A stretch of DNA of 64,000 nt from Scilla litardierei (lineage: Eukaryota > Streptophyta > Magnoliopsida > Asparagales > Asparagaceae), in assembly GCA_030789695.1 (NCBI GenBank), contig CM061142.1, forward strand, positions 572,623,281 to 572,687,280. Reading direction: 5' to 3'. Under the pieces are notes generated by a model that saw nothing but the letters and a program-made list of their open reading frames with translations, was not told the DNA's origin and made no database searches. Positions 50,974 to 61,205 of the stretch are shown here, in pieces; the first letter of the stretch is position 1, and every line of letters begins with the position of its first letter. A program made the position numbers and the translations under genes.

Positions 50974-52120
50974 CTGCAATAACTCCATCCAGCTCCTCAG
51001 TCTCCAAAGCCGTCATGGTGTACGCCGGCCTCTGAGGCTGCGCTGCTCTCTGAAACATCTGCCTCTGTGGTGCCAAGGGTGGTCCACGAACGGCAGGTCC
51101 TCTCTGAACTGGAGTAGGCGCTCTCATCTGCAGCGGGGCTGGCGCTCCAACTACAGCATGACGGGCTCTCAGACAATCCTTCGCAGCATGCGAGGCATCT
51201 CCACAAACTAGGCACAGTCCCATCTTCTTCCGACAATCCTTCTGAACGTGTCCTGGCTTCCCGCAGTAATGACACGGTCCCTTGCTCTGACTCTGAATGG
51301 GTGCTCCAGGCCTCTTAAATGGTACTGTCTGAACTGGCCTCATCACCGGCCTAGCAGGTGGCCGGTACTGCTCCATAGGACGCTTCCCCTTATCAGCTGG
51401 AGGGTCAGGTAGGAGCGAAATAAGCTCATGATTCTTCGCAGCATCCAGCACCTCCCTCATAGTCATGAAACTCGTCGAAGACATAGAAGCCTGAATCTTC
51501 GGGCGTAGTCCCTGTCGGAAACGATCAGCTCGCTTCTCCTCCTTCTTTACCATATGCGGAGCAAAGCGACTCAGCATCTCAAACTCCGCCTCATACTCCT
51601 CGACGGTCATGTTCTCCTGCTTCAGATCTATAAACCTGCTCAGTAGCTCCCTCCTAGTAGTCTTGGTGAAGTACTTCGTCCTGAACATAGACCTGAAGAT
51701 CTTCCAATCCACTGGCTTCTCCAGACGCCTCTCCTCAAGGCGCCACCAGTTCCTCGCATTCTCCGTCAGCTGCATCTTCGCTATCTCCACTCGGGTATCG
51801 TCTGGAATCTTCGCAGCAACTAACTTCTCCTCCGTGCTCTGGATCCACTCGTCAGCATCTAGGGGTCCCTCCTTCCCTGATAATGTCCTCGGCTGGAGTT
51901 CGTTGAACTGCTTCACTCCTGGAGCAGCTCGAGGGGCAGGCGGAGGTGGGGGTGGTGCAACTGGGACAGCCTGGGCAGCACGCTGGGACTGCTGAACCAA
52001 CTGATCCTGCACCTCCAGCATCTCTCTCATCACGCCCAGAACCTGACGGAAGTCTCCGCTCTGGTCTTCCTGAATCCCATCTCCAGAGCTCCCTGATCGG
52101 GTAACATGTCGTCCTGCCAT
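50936..52120 (-). CDS. gag: Gag (capsid and nucleocapsid) of the Tekay element
   Basis: The start chosen is the ATG at 52120 (MAGRHVTRSG), since the longer frame upstream has no support. A Pro-rich linker lies at about residues 55-66. The capsid domain follows at about 70-250 with ADEWIQSTEEKL, NARNWWRLEE and LSRFIDLKQENMTVEEYEAE, as usual for retrotransposon gag. Two zinc knuckles, C283-x2-C-x4-H-x4-C296 and C303-x2-C-x4-H-x4-C316, bind the element RNA. The last 12 residues (NSLFLVFHFIV region) are encoded by the proposed intron, so unspliced RNA would give Gag alone and spliced RNA a Gag-Pol fusion. An AG with a T-rich tract (TCTTTTTGTCAATAG) lies directly before the ATG and could be the acceptor of a leader intron. 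Confidence 0.93.
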   Translation of the reverse strand: MAGRHVTRSGSSGDGIQEDQSGDFRQVLGVMREMLEVQDQLVQQSQRAAQAVPVAPPPPPPAPRAAPGVKQFNELQPRTLSGKEGPLDADEWIQSTEEKLVAAKIPDDTRVEIAKMQLTENARNWWRLEERRLEKPVDWKIFRSMFRTKYFTKTTRRELLSRFIDLKQENMTVEEYEAEFEMLSRFAPHMVKKEEKRADRFRQGLRPKIQASMSSTSFMTMREVLDAAKNHELISLLPDPPADKGKRPMEQYRPPARPVMRPVQTVPFKRPGAPIQSQSKGPCHYCGKPGHVQKDCRKKMGLCLVCGDASHAAKDCLRARHAVVGAPAPLQMRAPTPVQRGPAVRGPPLAPQRQMFQRAAQPQRPAYTMTALETEELDGVIAGNSLFLVFHFIV

Positions 52121-52243
52121 CCTATTGACAAAAAGACACAGATTAGACTCGTACAATTACCGGATGATAATAAAATGAAATTTAATACTTCAATTATTCC
52201 GTACTCGTAGAAGAGGGGACCTGCATGGGCCACCACTAAAACC
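52121..52243 (-). other. Tekay leader between 5' LTR and gag, with the primer-binding region
   Basis: On the minus strand the LTR is followed by GGTTTTAGTGGTGGCCCATG, the same as in the LARD. The usual TGGTATCAGAGC site is absent. The rest is short and T-rich and may contain a small leader intron ending at 52121 (GTCAATAG before the ATG). Confidence 0.55.
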
Positions 52244-52679
52244 TGTCACGCCCCGCTTCCCAAAAACACGGAGGCGAAGCGTGACGAAGGCCCGCTTAGG
52301 CCAGGGCTAAGAGCCCGGACCCAATAAGCGTCTGTAGTATTCCATAGCGAAAGTACAGGTCCCTGCAAGTTAGTACGAAATAACAAAAGTACTTAAAAGA
52401 AACATTTCATTTTATTCCAAAATTTATCATCAAAGTACTGAGAGTCTAAAAATGCCGGAAACGGCTACAACTGCTGAAAGGGAAACTAATGGTGCAAGCA
52501 CCCAACCTAGACGAGAAAGTAAGAGTGCAACGCACCCAACTCAAACTAAAATGGATAACTCAGGAACAGCAACAGAAGATCTCTAACTCTGATCGTCCTC
52601 AGGATCGTACACCGGATCAGCGCCCTCCGGCTCCAAGTCAACTGGCAAGTCCGCCTCGTACTCGTACTCTGGCTCCACA

Positions 52680-52718
52680 CCTGACGTACAGCACCAAAGA
52701 AGGAAACTGTACGTCAGG
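52680..52718. other. Conserved LTR hairpin B, Tekay 5' LTR
   Basis: CCTGACGTACAG pairs perfectly with CTGTACGTCAGG (12 bp, 15-base loop). Confidence 0.88.
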
Positions 52719-53059
52719 CAAAGTCTACACAAACGGTCAGACTCTACTGCAAGTGTATCAACTTTTAACAATGATTTATTGGTTGTTTTAGCATGCTGGG
52801 GTTATAACTGAGTAACAAAAAGTAGCGTAGCAGGAAAAGTAAACGTAGCAAGCAGTAGATGTAGCGTGTGCTACCGACTACGGGACTAACCTACAGGTGT
52901 CAAGACAAGATGGGACGTGACGGGACAGGACAGGACAAGGCGGGACAGGACAGGATAAGACACGAAAGGGTTCACACCTTACGGTTTGAGGGGGATCAGA
53001 CCCTCTTGCCGTGAGCACGCTCAACCCAACCCCAAACCCAGGAACTCAGGACAAGATTT

Positions 53060-53338
53060 ACAGGGATCATTTCCGCTAGGGAAACATCCGAAACGCCCGA
53101 AGGCTTTTTGTGTAACAGGGATCACTTCCACGGAGGAAATCATCTGAAACGCCCACAGGCTTTTTGGTAACATGGATCACTTCCGCAGAGGGAAGCATCC
53201 GAAACGCCCGTAGGCTTTTTGGTAACAGGGATCACTTCCGCGGAGGGAAGCATCCGAAACGCCCGTAGGATTTTTGGTAACAGGGATCACTTCCGTGGAG
53301 GGAAGCATCCGAAACGCCCGAAGGCTTTTTGTGTAACA
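53060..53338. repeat. Five 55-bp tandem repeats in the Tekay 5' LTR
   Basis: Same unit as at 45239-45572, one copy fewer. The array lies next to the GTGTCCACACGCACGC segment and hairpin A. Confidence 0.93.
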
Positions 53339-53436
53339 GGACACGACATGACAAGTGTAGGGAGTTGTTATTCTAGGGTGTCCACACGCACGCACGCACA
53401 AGATAGTCCTATGATGTCAGCAGTTTATTGTTGTCA

Positions 53437-53465
53437 GGCTCAGACTTCGTCGTCAAGTCTGAGCC
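53437..53465. other. Conserved LTR hairpin A, Tekay 5' LTR
   Basis: GGCTCAGACTT, loop CGTCGTC, AAGTCTGAGCC: a perfect 11-bp stem. Confidence 0.9.
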
Positions 53466-54673
53466 GTCACGGGTCGTCCCAGACGCTATCATTTCACGTC
53501 CGGTTCTCATCACACACAATCTAACAGTTCTATAAACTAGAACTAAGGCACGGTCAAAACGCAAGTGGGTACACTTGCCTAGAATGGCGAGTGCGTCGTC
53601 TGTCCGGGGCGTCTCGTCCAGTCGTCGCGTTCGCGGTAGTCCGTCTGAAAAGGGATCACGGCGACGGTGTCAAGTCGCGATTTTTGTCAAATCCTATTTA
53701 GGTTCATTTCTAAGTTAGGCGTGGCTACCCTAACTGTCACAAGTTAAAAGTGTCCGATCAGCCTATCCGACGATTCTATCCTATGTGCACAGTTCAAAAG
53801 TCCGATCGTCGATTCTATTGTTCACAACTTTTTAAAGGAGCAGAAAATAAATTTAGCGAGTTTAGTTGCCGTTTTTAGTTAAGTTTTCAGTTTTGGCTAC
53901 GGGTGGGTTTCGCTACGAGTTTGGGTAAACTAACCTCTTCCGGAGTCTGGGGTAGAGCGAACGTAGAGTCTGAACGGTAGAAAATCTGCGTCACCTATGG
54001 CGTCTCGGCTACGGGTAGCGTAGCGGGACACGTCCAGGCAGTGGACGAAGCGCGTGAACAGCGGGTACGGGTGAATCAGCGAGCAGCGCGTCGGGTAGGC
54101 GTTCTGCGGCTTCCGGAGAGCTGTAACGACAAACCGAGATGAGCAGTTCGTCGTATCCAACGCCTACGATGTCGGGAGTCGTAGGAGAGGCTCAAGACGT
54201 CAATAAATACTCCCAGGAGGTGTCGGAGGCTGTCGGAGAGCCCCAACAGCGAGGGAAGACGGCGAGATCTCGGCGACGTGCCGGAACGACGCCAAACACC
54301 CAAAACAGCGAGCAAATACGCTGTTTAAAGGGAGTTTGCGGCCTTGGGTTGCTGCCAACAGCGAGGAGAGACAGAGGGGGGTTCACGGCGACGACGAGGG
54401 GGCTGCGGCTACGGCGGCAGCTGCGGCGGCGGCCGTTGCAGGCTGCAGCTGTTGCTGTGCGCGATTCCGGCGGCGTCCGGCGACTAAAGGCGGCGGCTCG
54501 GGTCCCAGTCGGGAGAGGGGAGGTCGGGGAAGAGGTGTGGGGTGATCAGCGACGGCCACAGCCTCCGGCGAGGCTCAGGTTGAAAGGCAGAGGGGGTTTG
54601 CATGGGGGGTGTTGCGTTTTAGGGCCGGCGCAAGGAGATTTGCGTGCTGTGAAAAATTTAGAGAAACTTAGGG

Positions 54674-54689
54674 TTTTCTTTATAGGGGT
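54674..54689 (-). promoter_or_regulatory. TATA box of the Tekay 5' LTR
   Basis: CCCCTATAAAGAAAAC on the minus strand, followed by CCCTAAGTTTCTC, a plausible transcription start for the genomic RNA. Confidence 0.6.
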
Positions 54690-55168
54690 GGGGCCCACGT
54701 GACTAAGAAGAGGGTTACACGTGATGGGGGCTGCCAATTAGGGTTAATTAGGGTTTAATAGGGTTAAATAGTTAGGGCAAACTTGTAATTAACTGGCTCT
54801 ACTGGTGCACAAGGGTCAAACGGTGCCCAAAAATTATAAGAAAAATACAGGGGCGATCGGGGCGAAGAGAGAAAGAAGTCAGAAGAGACGGATTACAATT
54901 TCGATGACAAGAAACGAAATTAAAAATAAAAACGCCTCAAGTCAAAAGTGAGATACGCGACGTCTCCTCGGAAAAGGTCAAATCGTGGGCGAACGGCCCG
55001 TGAAATGACGTTGCAAGTCAACACGACAAATGTAGTACCCTCAGAGAGAGTCACAACGACATATCACACGATAGGGTTCGGAAACAAACAAAGTCTAAAA
55101 TAAATACGTGCACGGTCAAGCGCACGTGCACAAAGAAACTACGATCGGAAACCGACCGTTACATTATG

Positions 55169-56074
55169 CAAATTATGTTCATTTGTGAAAAATTTTCATA
55201 TAATATCTATTATACATTTAAGAGCATTTTTTGAATTTTGTCCTACTGGGACAAGCTGACTAGGATATTTGCTGACTAGGATAAAGGCTATATGCTGACT
55301 AGGATTTGGGGGGAAAATAATTTGGAGGGAATGGTTTTGGGGGAAAAATAATTTGGGTGGAATGGTTTTGAATCACGTTGAATTTGGCAGCTGGAATTAA
55401 TTAGAGTTTGTAGTGGTTTTCAAATCGAGGGTGCCATAACAATTTAACAGGTGCTTTCTTAATTGCAGGTGAGAGAGAGCTTGCAGAAACCTTAAGAACC
55501 ATTCTCTCTGAAATCGGTGAGAGCTTGCAGAAATCTCTCTTTCTCATCACATACTCTCAACTTGCAGAAAAAAAATCTGTGAGAGCTTGCAGATCACAGA
55601 CTCTCAGCTTGTAAAAATCTTTCTCATCCCACTCTTCTCTCAGGTAATTTAAACTCTGTTTTTCGATTTTTTTTTCAAGCCTGAACAATGCCATGTTTTG
55701 TTCTATCATTTGTGGTTTTTTTCAGGTTCCATCAATAGCAAGGTTTAAACCTAACCTCTATGTTTTTTGAGTTTTTCTCATTTGGGGTTAATCCTTTGCA
55801 ACATAGCATTCCCTCAACATACCATCTCTGTTTTTTAATTACTTTTAGCCCTGAACATCAAAAGCCAGGTTTGTTAACTTTGGGACTATTTGCATCTTTA
55901 ATATGTAATAAACTTTGTTGTCTGTTTAAGAAATATGTTAAGAAACACATTTTTTAACATGATATATTTATTAACATGATATATTTGTTAATATCAAAAG
56001 CCAGGTTCTGCACCAAAGCCAGGTTTTTCACCAAAGCTAGGTTAACAAACCCAGGTAATACTTTAATTTGGTGT
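55169..56074. other. Anonymous AT-rich DNA, leader-like CT/AG repeats
   Basis: It continues the DNA broken at 44417. GAGCATTTTTTGAATTTTGTC (near 55222, given here less its last base) resembles 29527-29549. Short repeats occur: GCTGACTAGGAT (three copies near 55244-55300), GAGAGCTTGCAGA (several, 55475-55590) and AAAGCCAGG (55860-56060). No gene could be assigned. Confidence 0.4.
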
Positions 56075-56083
56075 TTGTTTACA

Positions 56084-56306
56084 GGGTTATTTAGTACTGA
56101 CCCCCTGTGTTTTCTCGGAAATTGGTAGTACCCCCCTATGGTTTCAATAATTAGTAAGACCCCCCTGCCATAGGGGGGTGATACTAATTTTTGAGAAACC
56201 CTGGGGGGTGATACTAATTGTGGAGGGGGGTCTTACTAATTATTGAAACCATAGGGTGGTACTACTAATTTTCGAGAAAACACAGGGGGTCAGTACTAAA
56301 TAACCC
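56084..56306. mobile_element. MULE-type MITE, 223 bp, with perfect 9-bp target duplication
   Basis: TTGTTTACA stands at 56075-56083 and again at 56307-56315. The ends GGGTTATTTAGTACTGACCC and the inverse pair over about 83 bases with few mismatches, so almost the whole element is one hairpin. The 9-bp duplication is the usual size for Mutator-like transposons. No coding capacity. Confidence 0.9.
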
Positions 56307-56315
56307 TTGTTTACA

Positions 56316-58732
56316 TCAAAAATCAGGGTTTTTAACAAATTAATAGTTTAAAAACTATTGCTTTTTTAGTTGTCTATTTATTTTGTTGTTTGTTAACTTT
56401 GTTGATCAGTAAAATTTAGTTGTCTGTCTTTTTAAATTATGTATGTACGTAGAATTAATCTACATCATCATGATTTGTTAATAGGATATATATTCGACAA
56501 AAGTAATCTACAAAATATTTTAACAAGCATATTTTTAACAGGATACATTAGTTAATATGATAAATTGATTGGTTATAATCAATGGCAGAATACATTGCCT
56601 TAAATATTCAGAATAGATTGCCTACAATAGATTGCCTAAAATATTTAGAAAGATTTTGTAAAGTACATCTAATTGCTGAGGTTAACATGATCTTAATATG
56701 CTGCAAGATTTTTACCCAACAAGTGCCCAAAAATAAAGAGCATAATCTGAGAAAAAATGCAGCGAAAACATTCACTCTGTAGAACCATTGGCATTATCAA
56801 AAGGCACAGACTTATTATTTCACATCTTAGGGGTTGAATTTAAGATCATGTTCTGCAGATGTGGTTGGTTGGGGATAACTTGAACAAGTCAGAACAAAGG
56901 CATGCTGCTAAAGGCATGCTAATCATTCCCTTTTCGCATTTCCCCCCAAAGAAGCTATGCGAGGATTTTCATTATTACAGCATTCCAGTAATGAAGATTC
57001 CAGATGCATTAGAGAATATGCATTATTGTAAAGTAATTGAAGTACCTGAAAATGCGTTAAGTTGGTGATTGAAATGCATGCCTATGCAGGGAAAATCTTA
57101 AAGAGATGAATTTCATTGATTCAATGCATTGCATACCTATAACATTAGTGCGTGAATGTAATATGCCTTATATCAAATCTCCCATATTAAAGCTACAACT
57201 CAGCATAAGAATACAAAGTAAATATAGTTACATGTTCTGCAATCATACATGTTTTCTTTTACAATTAATCCATGTCTATACCTGGCAGAACTAGTTACCA
57301 AGAAGGGTGATGAGCACATGGCATGTTGCTGGGATAATTCATGCATTAGAAGGGTGGGATGAACATGAGTGTGGAAAGACAATGCTTGACATTAAGAAAG
57401 TCTGGTCTTCTGCTCTGAACAATGGATTTCTTTCGGCAATCAAAGTATGATGCCATTATTTAAGTGAAAACCTCATTGTTGAGAAAGTCAGCTTTTTTAA
57501 TTTTAATTTTTTGTTCTGTAAACCAATCATTCATTTTGGACAGAGTTGTTCGTTTAGCGGTATAAGGCATGCGAAGATGGAAAGGAATTTGTAAGGAGGG
57601 TGTGGCTATATGTCAAGCAAGTCATCATGGTAAATTCTGTATGTAAATATAAGTATTTTTTGGAATTACGAATGGAGTAAAAGCTATTTGGTACATTTTA
57701 GTTTCAAGCAGAATTAGTATATTTAGTGATTTATTAATGTTTTTAATGAAATTAGATGGAGCCGAGATCAGAATAGAAGGTTGGAACGATCTCGAGGATG
57801 GTTAGGATTTTGTACTTTAGAAAACTGTGAAGGGTGAGACGACCCCTATACTGGTTAAATGCCTCTTAATCGGTGATGCACATGAAGTTGATGTTTTGGG
57901 AGGAGTACAAGGAGCCATTTCATATCCAAATTAAGTATGGCTATTGGTTTGGTGTGTGGGTAAATGAAATTTGGTGGGGGTTGTCCCCCTCATATTTGAA
58001 TCTTCTTTTATTCTTTTTATTCTTTTTCATCATATGTTACAGGTTGGATTTTTGCAGGTTGAATCATATGTTTCGGGTTGAAATTTGGTGGTGTGTGGGT
58101 ACACGATTCTTGCAGGTTGGATCTTTATACGTTTTCAATTATTTTTGATCATATGTTGAAATAATGCAGTGAGATGCTTGAAAATTTCTTTTTATGTTAA
58201 ACAAGATGGGATTTATTCATTACAGTAATAACCTGATGAACTGCATATTGTACCTTTAAATCTGCCTTCAAATGGCAGTTAAATTTTCTTTGTATTTCTA
58301 AAATTTTAATTTTTAAAGCCTCATAGTTTCAAACTTATCTTGAATACTTTCTATAATCAAGAAGTAGGAAAAAAGCTGATTTTTAGAAAATGCGTAGGGA
58401 AGAAGAAACTCACGGAGAAGAATCACCCTAAATTGAAGAAGGTGTTATCTTGAGTTTTGATCTTGAAGAAAAAAATTTGATCTTAGTTTTAGAGTTAAAA
58501 GAAGAAACTCATGGCAAAAAATATATATGTTTTGAGCTTATTCATGTGTTGAAATGGTTATCTTATTTTTGATTTTATTTTATTTTGGTTTCCAACAGCT
58601 TAAGTGTTTCTCCTATATATGATCTTAGTTCTTATGCACATCAAGTGTTTGTTCTAATGCCAAAGTTGCTTTTGACATTTTAATTGCATGTAGATGATTG
58701 TTCAATTGACATTCTATTGTTAAAATTTTTAG
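56316..58732. other. Unassigned region with short gene-like open stretches
   Basis: The stretch 56859-57068 (plus) opens after a possible acceptor (TTCTGCAG) and encodes MWLVGDNLNKSEQ and PVMKIPDALENMHYCKVIEV. The segment near 57302-57450 reads WHVAGIIHALEGWDEHECGK in one frame. Neither matches a family I recognise. They may be exon remnants of host genes, given the kinase exons downstream, but the evidence is composition only. Confidence 0.3.
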
Positions 58733-58832
58733 GTTATTTAATACCCAGATATCTAGGGATTGTTCTGGAATATTCTTTAGGGGTGAGCTTTTTGAGCAAA
58801 TATGCAAAGCTGGGCGATTAAGTAAGGAAGAT
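58733..58832 (+). pseudogene. SnRK2 protein kinase exon remnant (hinge region)
   Basis: SnRK2 kinases act in abscisic acid and osmotic-stress signalling. After an AG at 58731-58732 the sequence aligns with the SnRK2 exon VxLTPTHLAIVMEYAAGGEL: it gives TPRYLGIVLEYS, then in another frame GELFEQICKAGRLSKE. Two single-base deletions (near 58740 and 58781) break the frame. The exon start after AG agrees with the family's usual boundary. Neighbouring exons upstream are not found. Identification is by motif memory, which is strong because ELFEQICKAGR is nearly unique to this family. Confidence 0.78.
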
Positions 58833-59706
58833 TTTTATTTACTCGATAACTTATTTTGATCATGTCTAAATACCCCAACCGTTTTTTGCCTAACATTTTT
58901 CTATTTGTTGCCGGTTTGCTCCTTTTACAAACAACTTTATCAAGCGTTAACTACTGTCACTTAATGGTATGCAGACTCAACCTGCTCCAGAATTAACCTA
59001 CTATAGAATTAGTATGCATGGATTTAGGAACCCATTCATATGAAAAATGAGGGGAAACATAGCTACATGTTAAGAGATTATCACCATTCCCCTAGGAGAA
59101 TTACCATAATGACTCATTATACATTCAGATAAACTTCTTTGGTTTGTTCCAATGCATATTGTAGATCTGTATTTTAACCTTTTTCTGCTAAGGGATATAA
59201 AACTTGGTTAAAGAAGTGACATCATAGATGTTAGTGGCATTATGTCAAATGAATCTGTCAGAAAAACATGCATAAAAAACACTTGCTAAGTATCGGAACA
59301 TGTAGCCGCTTAAAAATTCTTGGTTTGCCCAGTTCCTATTAGTAGCACCTGATATCTCTTTATGAGCATTAAAATGACAACAGATTAATAAAGATGCGAT
59401 TTTGTTCTTTTTTCATTGATTCATTAAAAACAAAAACAAATTATTTGCAAGGTTCTGTTTGGTCATGAAGGAACTTAATGAAGGGAAGAGTGTTAGAAAT
59501 AGATTTTTCATAAAATTGAATCTTTTTTGATTTCTTATTAGCTACTGAAGAAAGTGGTTACAACACGTTGAAAAACTTTGTGCTGTAGTTTCTGCCAAGT
59601 TACTAGAATTTCTCTTCACAATATATTTCTCTTAATACAGATTTTTTCTATTTCTTTGTGTCTAGAGATGCATTTAAATTTCTCCTTTGTTATTTTTTTG
59701 GTGAAG

Positions 59707-59799
59707 CAAGTATGTCACCGTGACTTAAAACTTGAGAATACATTGTTGGATGGAAGTACTGCTCTGCGACTGAATATATGTGATTTTGTATATTCCAAG
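59707..59799 (+). pseudogene. SnRK2 protein kinase exon remnant (catalytic loop)
   Basis: A 31-codon open stretch encodes [20 protein letters not shown], then [11 protein letters not shown], and is followed by GT (59800). This is the SnRK2 catalytic-loop exon. HRDLKLEN is intact, but the DFG magnesium motif has become DFV and a conserved Lys is Asn. An AG stands at 59705-59706, so both exon edges look natural. The exon that should lie between this one and 58733-58832 (YFFQQLISGVSYCH) is not recognisable in the 870 bases between them, and no later exons are seen. Retained introns argue for a broken gene copy, not a processed one. Confidence 0.85.
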
Positions 59800-60525
59800 G
59801 TACATGGTACATAGCTATAACTGATAATTCATATCATACACTGATGTGCTGCTACTGTAGTTAAAGTTCAGAAAACAATTAATCAATTCCAATTTCTCAT
59901 TCCCATCAGTTGTAAGAGTTGTAACACATAATTATTCTATCGTGATGTTCCTCAAGAAAGCTAATGCTAGCATGCACAAACTTTTTCAGGTTTATTATAC
60001 TGTTTGATAGCAGAGTTATTATACTCTGTAATTTGTAATCAAAATTTTTTCTTCATTATTTAAACAAATTGGTAGCAAAAACTAAATTTGTTATTAATAT
60101 AATGACTGGAATCTATTACGAATAGGTTAAATATGAGAGCAGGTTAAATATGAGAGTGAGATAATTGAAATGCTGAAACCCCTGATTAATCAAGTTAGCC
60201 ATTACATTCCTAATTTCCTTATCGTTGCATTAGAGATTTGTCACAATTACTCCTTCAAATCTATACACCTTTTAATTTTGTTGTTGTGTATAAGGAATAT
60301 GTATTCTCTATTTTCCATGTACATATTCATCAACCATTTTTAGTACGTTATTTAAACACCAAGGCTCTTGATATTCATTTCACGTATGCAACACTTCTTT
60401 AAAGTAAAAAAACAGATTGTACAATATAAATTTGGTTCTCTAGATGAAATACTTTCTCAAATCCTTAATTGTTAATTTCAGTTTTATGGACCAGAGGATG
60501 CTTTTGTTCCTTATGAAATGTGATC
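59800..60525. other. Intron-like AT-rich DNA, no gene seen
   Basis: T-rich with no recognisable next SnRK2 exon (the [20 protein letters not shown] segment is absent). Confidence 0.5.
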
Positions 60526-61205
60526 AAAGCCGGAGAATTGAAGCTCAAATTTGGAGGTAACACTATAATCTTTTTTCTTTTTTTCATTAAATTTCAACAA
60601 TAATTTGTTGTAATAGTTTGCTTTCAATGTCATGTATTGCTCTGGGACATAGCTGGATCTCACCTGAAGATTTTGTGATGAGTTTTGTAACTTTCTTTAA
60701 TTGCCAATTTCAGAAAGTTACAAAAATCATTCAAAAGTTACATAACGTTCCATCTATATGGATTTTGTTATTTGTAGTTCTCACTTTTCTTATTTTGTAG
60801 TTACAGAACTCGCCATCTGGAAATATCTTTTGGTTGTTGCCTCTAAAATCATTAAATTATGATGAATTCTGTTAAATTGTGATGCGTTTAGCTACAAATA
60901 AGCCAATCTCTTGATGTTGATAATGCTATGGCTTATTGGAGATTCTCAAGTGTTTAATTGGAGATATATTTTAATAAAAGATTCAAAGCCGAAGAATAGA
61001 AGCTCAAATTTGGAGGTAACACAATAATCTTTTTCTTTTTTTCCATTAAATTTCAACAATCATTTGTTGTAACAGTTTGCTTTCAATATGCATGTGTTGC
61101 TATTAGAGATAGTTGGTTCTCACCTGAAATATTTGTGGTGAGTTTTGTAACTTTTATTTTGACTATTAATTTCAAAAAGTTTCAAAAATCATTCAGGAGT
61201 TATTA
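60526..61205. repeat. Direct repeat pair of ~220 bp, 458 bases apart
   Basis: 60526-60745 (AAAGCCGGAGAATTGAAGCT) and 60984-61205 (AAAGCCGAAGAATAGAAGCT) share AATTTGGAGGTAACAC, ATTAAATTTCAACAAT, TTTGTTGTAA and AAAATCATTCA blocks. It is likely a local duplication in old non-coding DNA. Confidence 0.8.

Larger units (their letters stand above)
44423..55163 (-). mobile_element. Complete Tekay-type chromovirus (Ty3/gypsy), 10,741 bp
   Basis: Two ~2.95 kb LTRs, a perfect target duplication TTATG (44418-44422 and 55164-55168), a polypurine tract and a nearly complete coding path define a young autonomous-looking element. The gene order on the minus strand is gag, protease, reverse transcriptase, RNase H, integrase and a C-terminal chromodomain. 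The chromodomain and motifs such as [10 protein letters not shown] and [13 protein letters not shown] place it with Tekay/Del-like chromoviruses. The coding path is interrupted twice by GT-AG introns (see those entries). The LTRs differ by a 55-bp minisatellite unit and scattered substitutions. Confidence 0.96.
52244..55163 (-). repeat. 5' LTR of the Tekay element (2920 bp)
   Basis: TGTCACGCC...CCGTTACA on the plus strand. It has five minisatellite units, intact hairpins A and B, and the same TATA box as the 3' LTR. On the minus strand the promoter lies about 480 bases into the LTR, so the transcript leader would exceed 2.3 kb. Confidence 0.95.

Noticed and set aside
56859..57068. Signal-peptidase-like WLVGDN motif
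   Set aside because: Only six residues resemble the WLxGDN motif of membrane peptidases, and the following residues do not fit that family.
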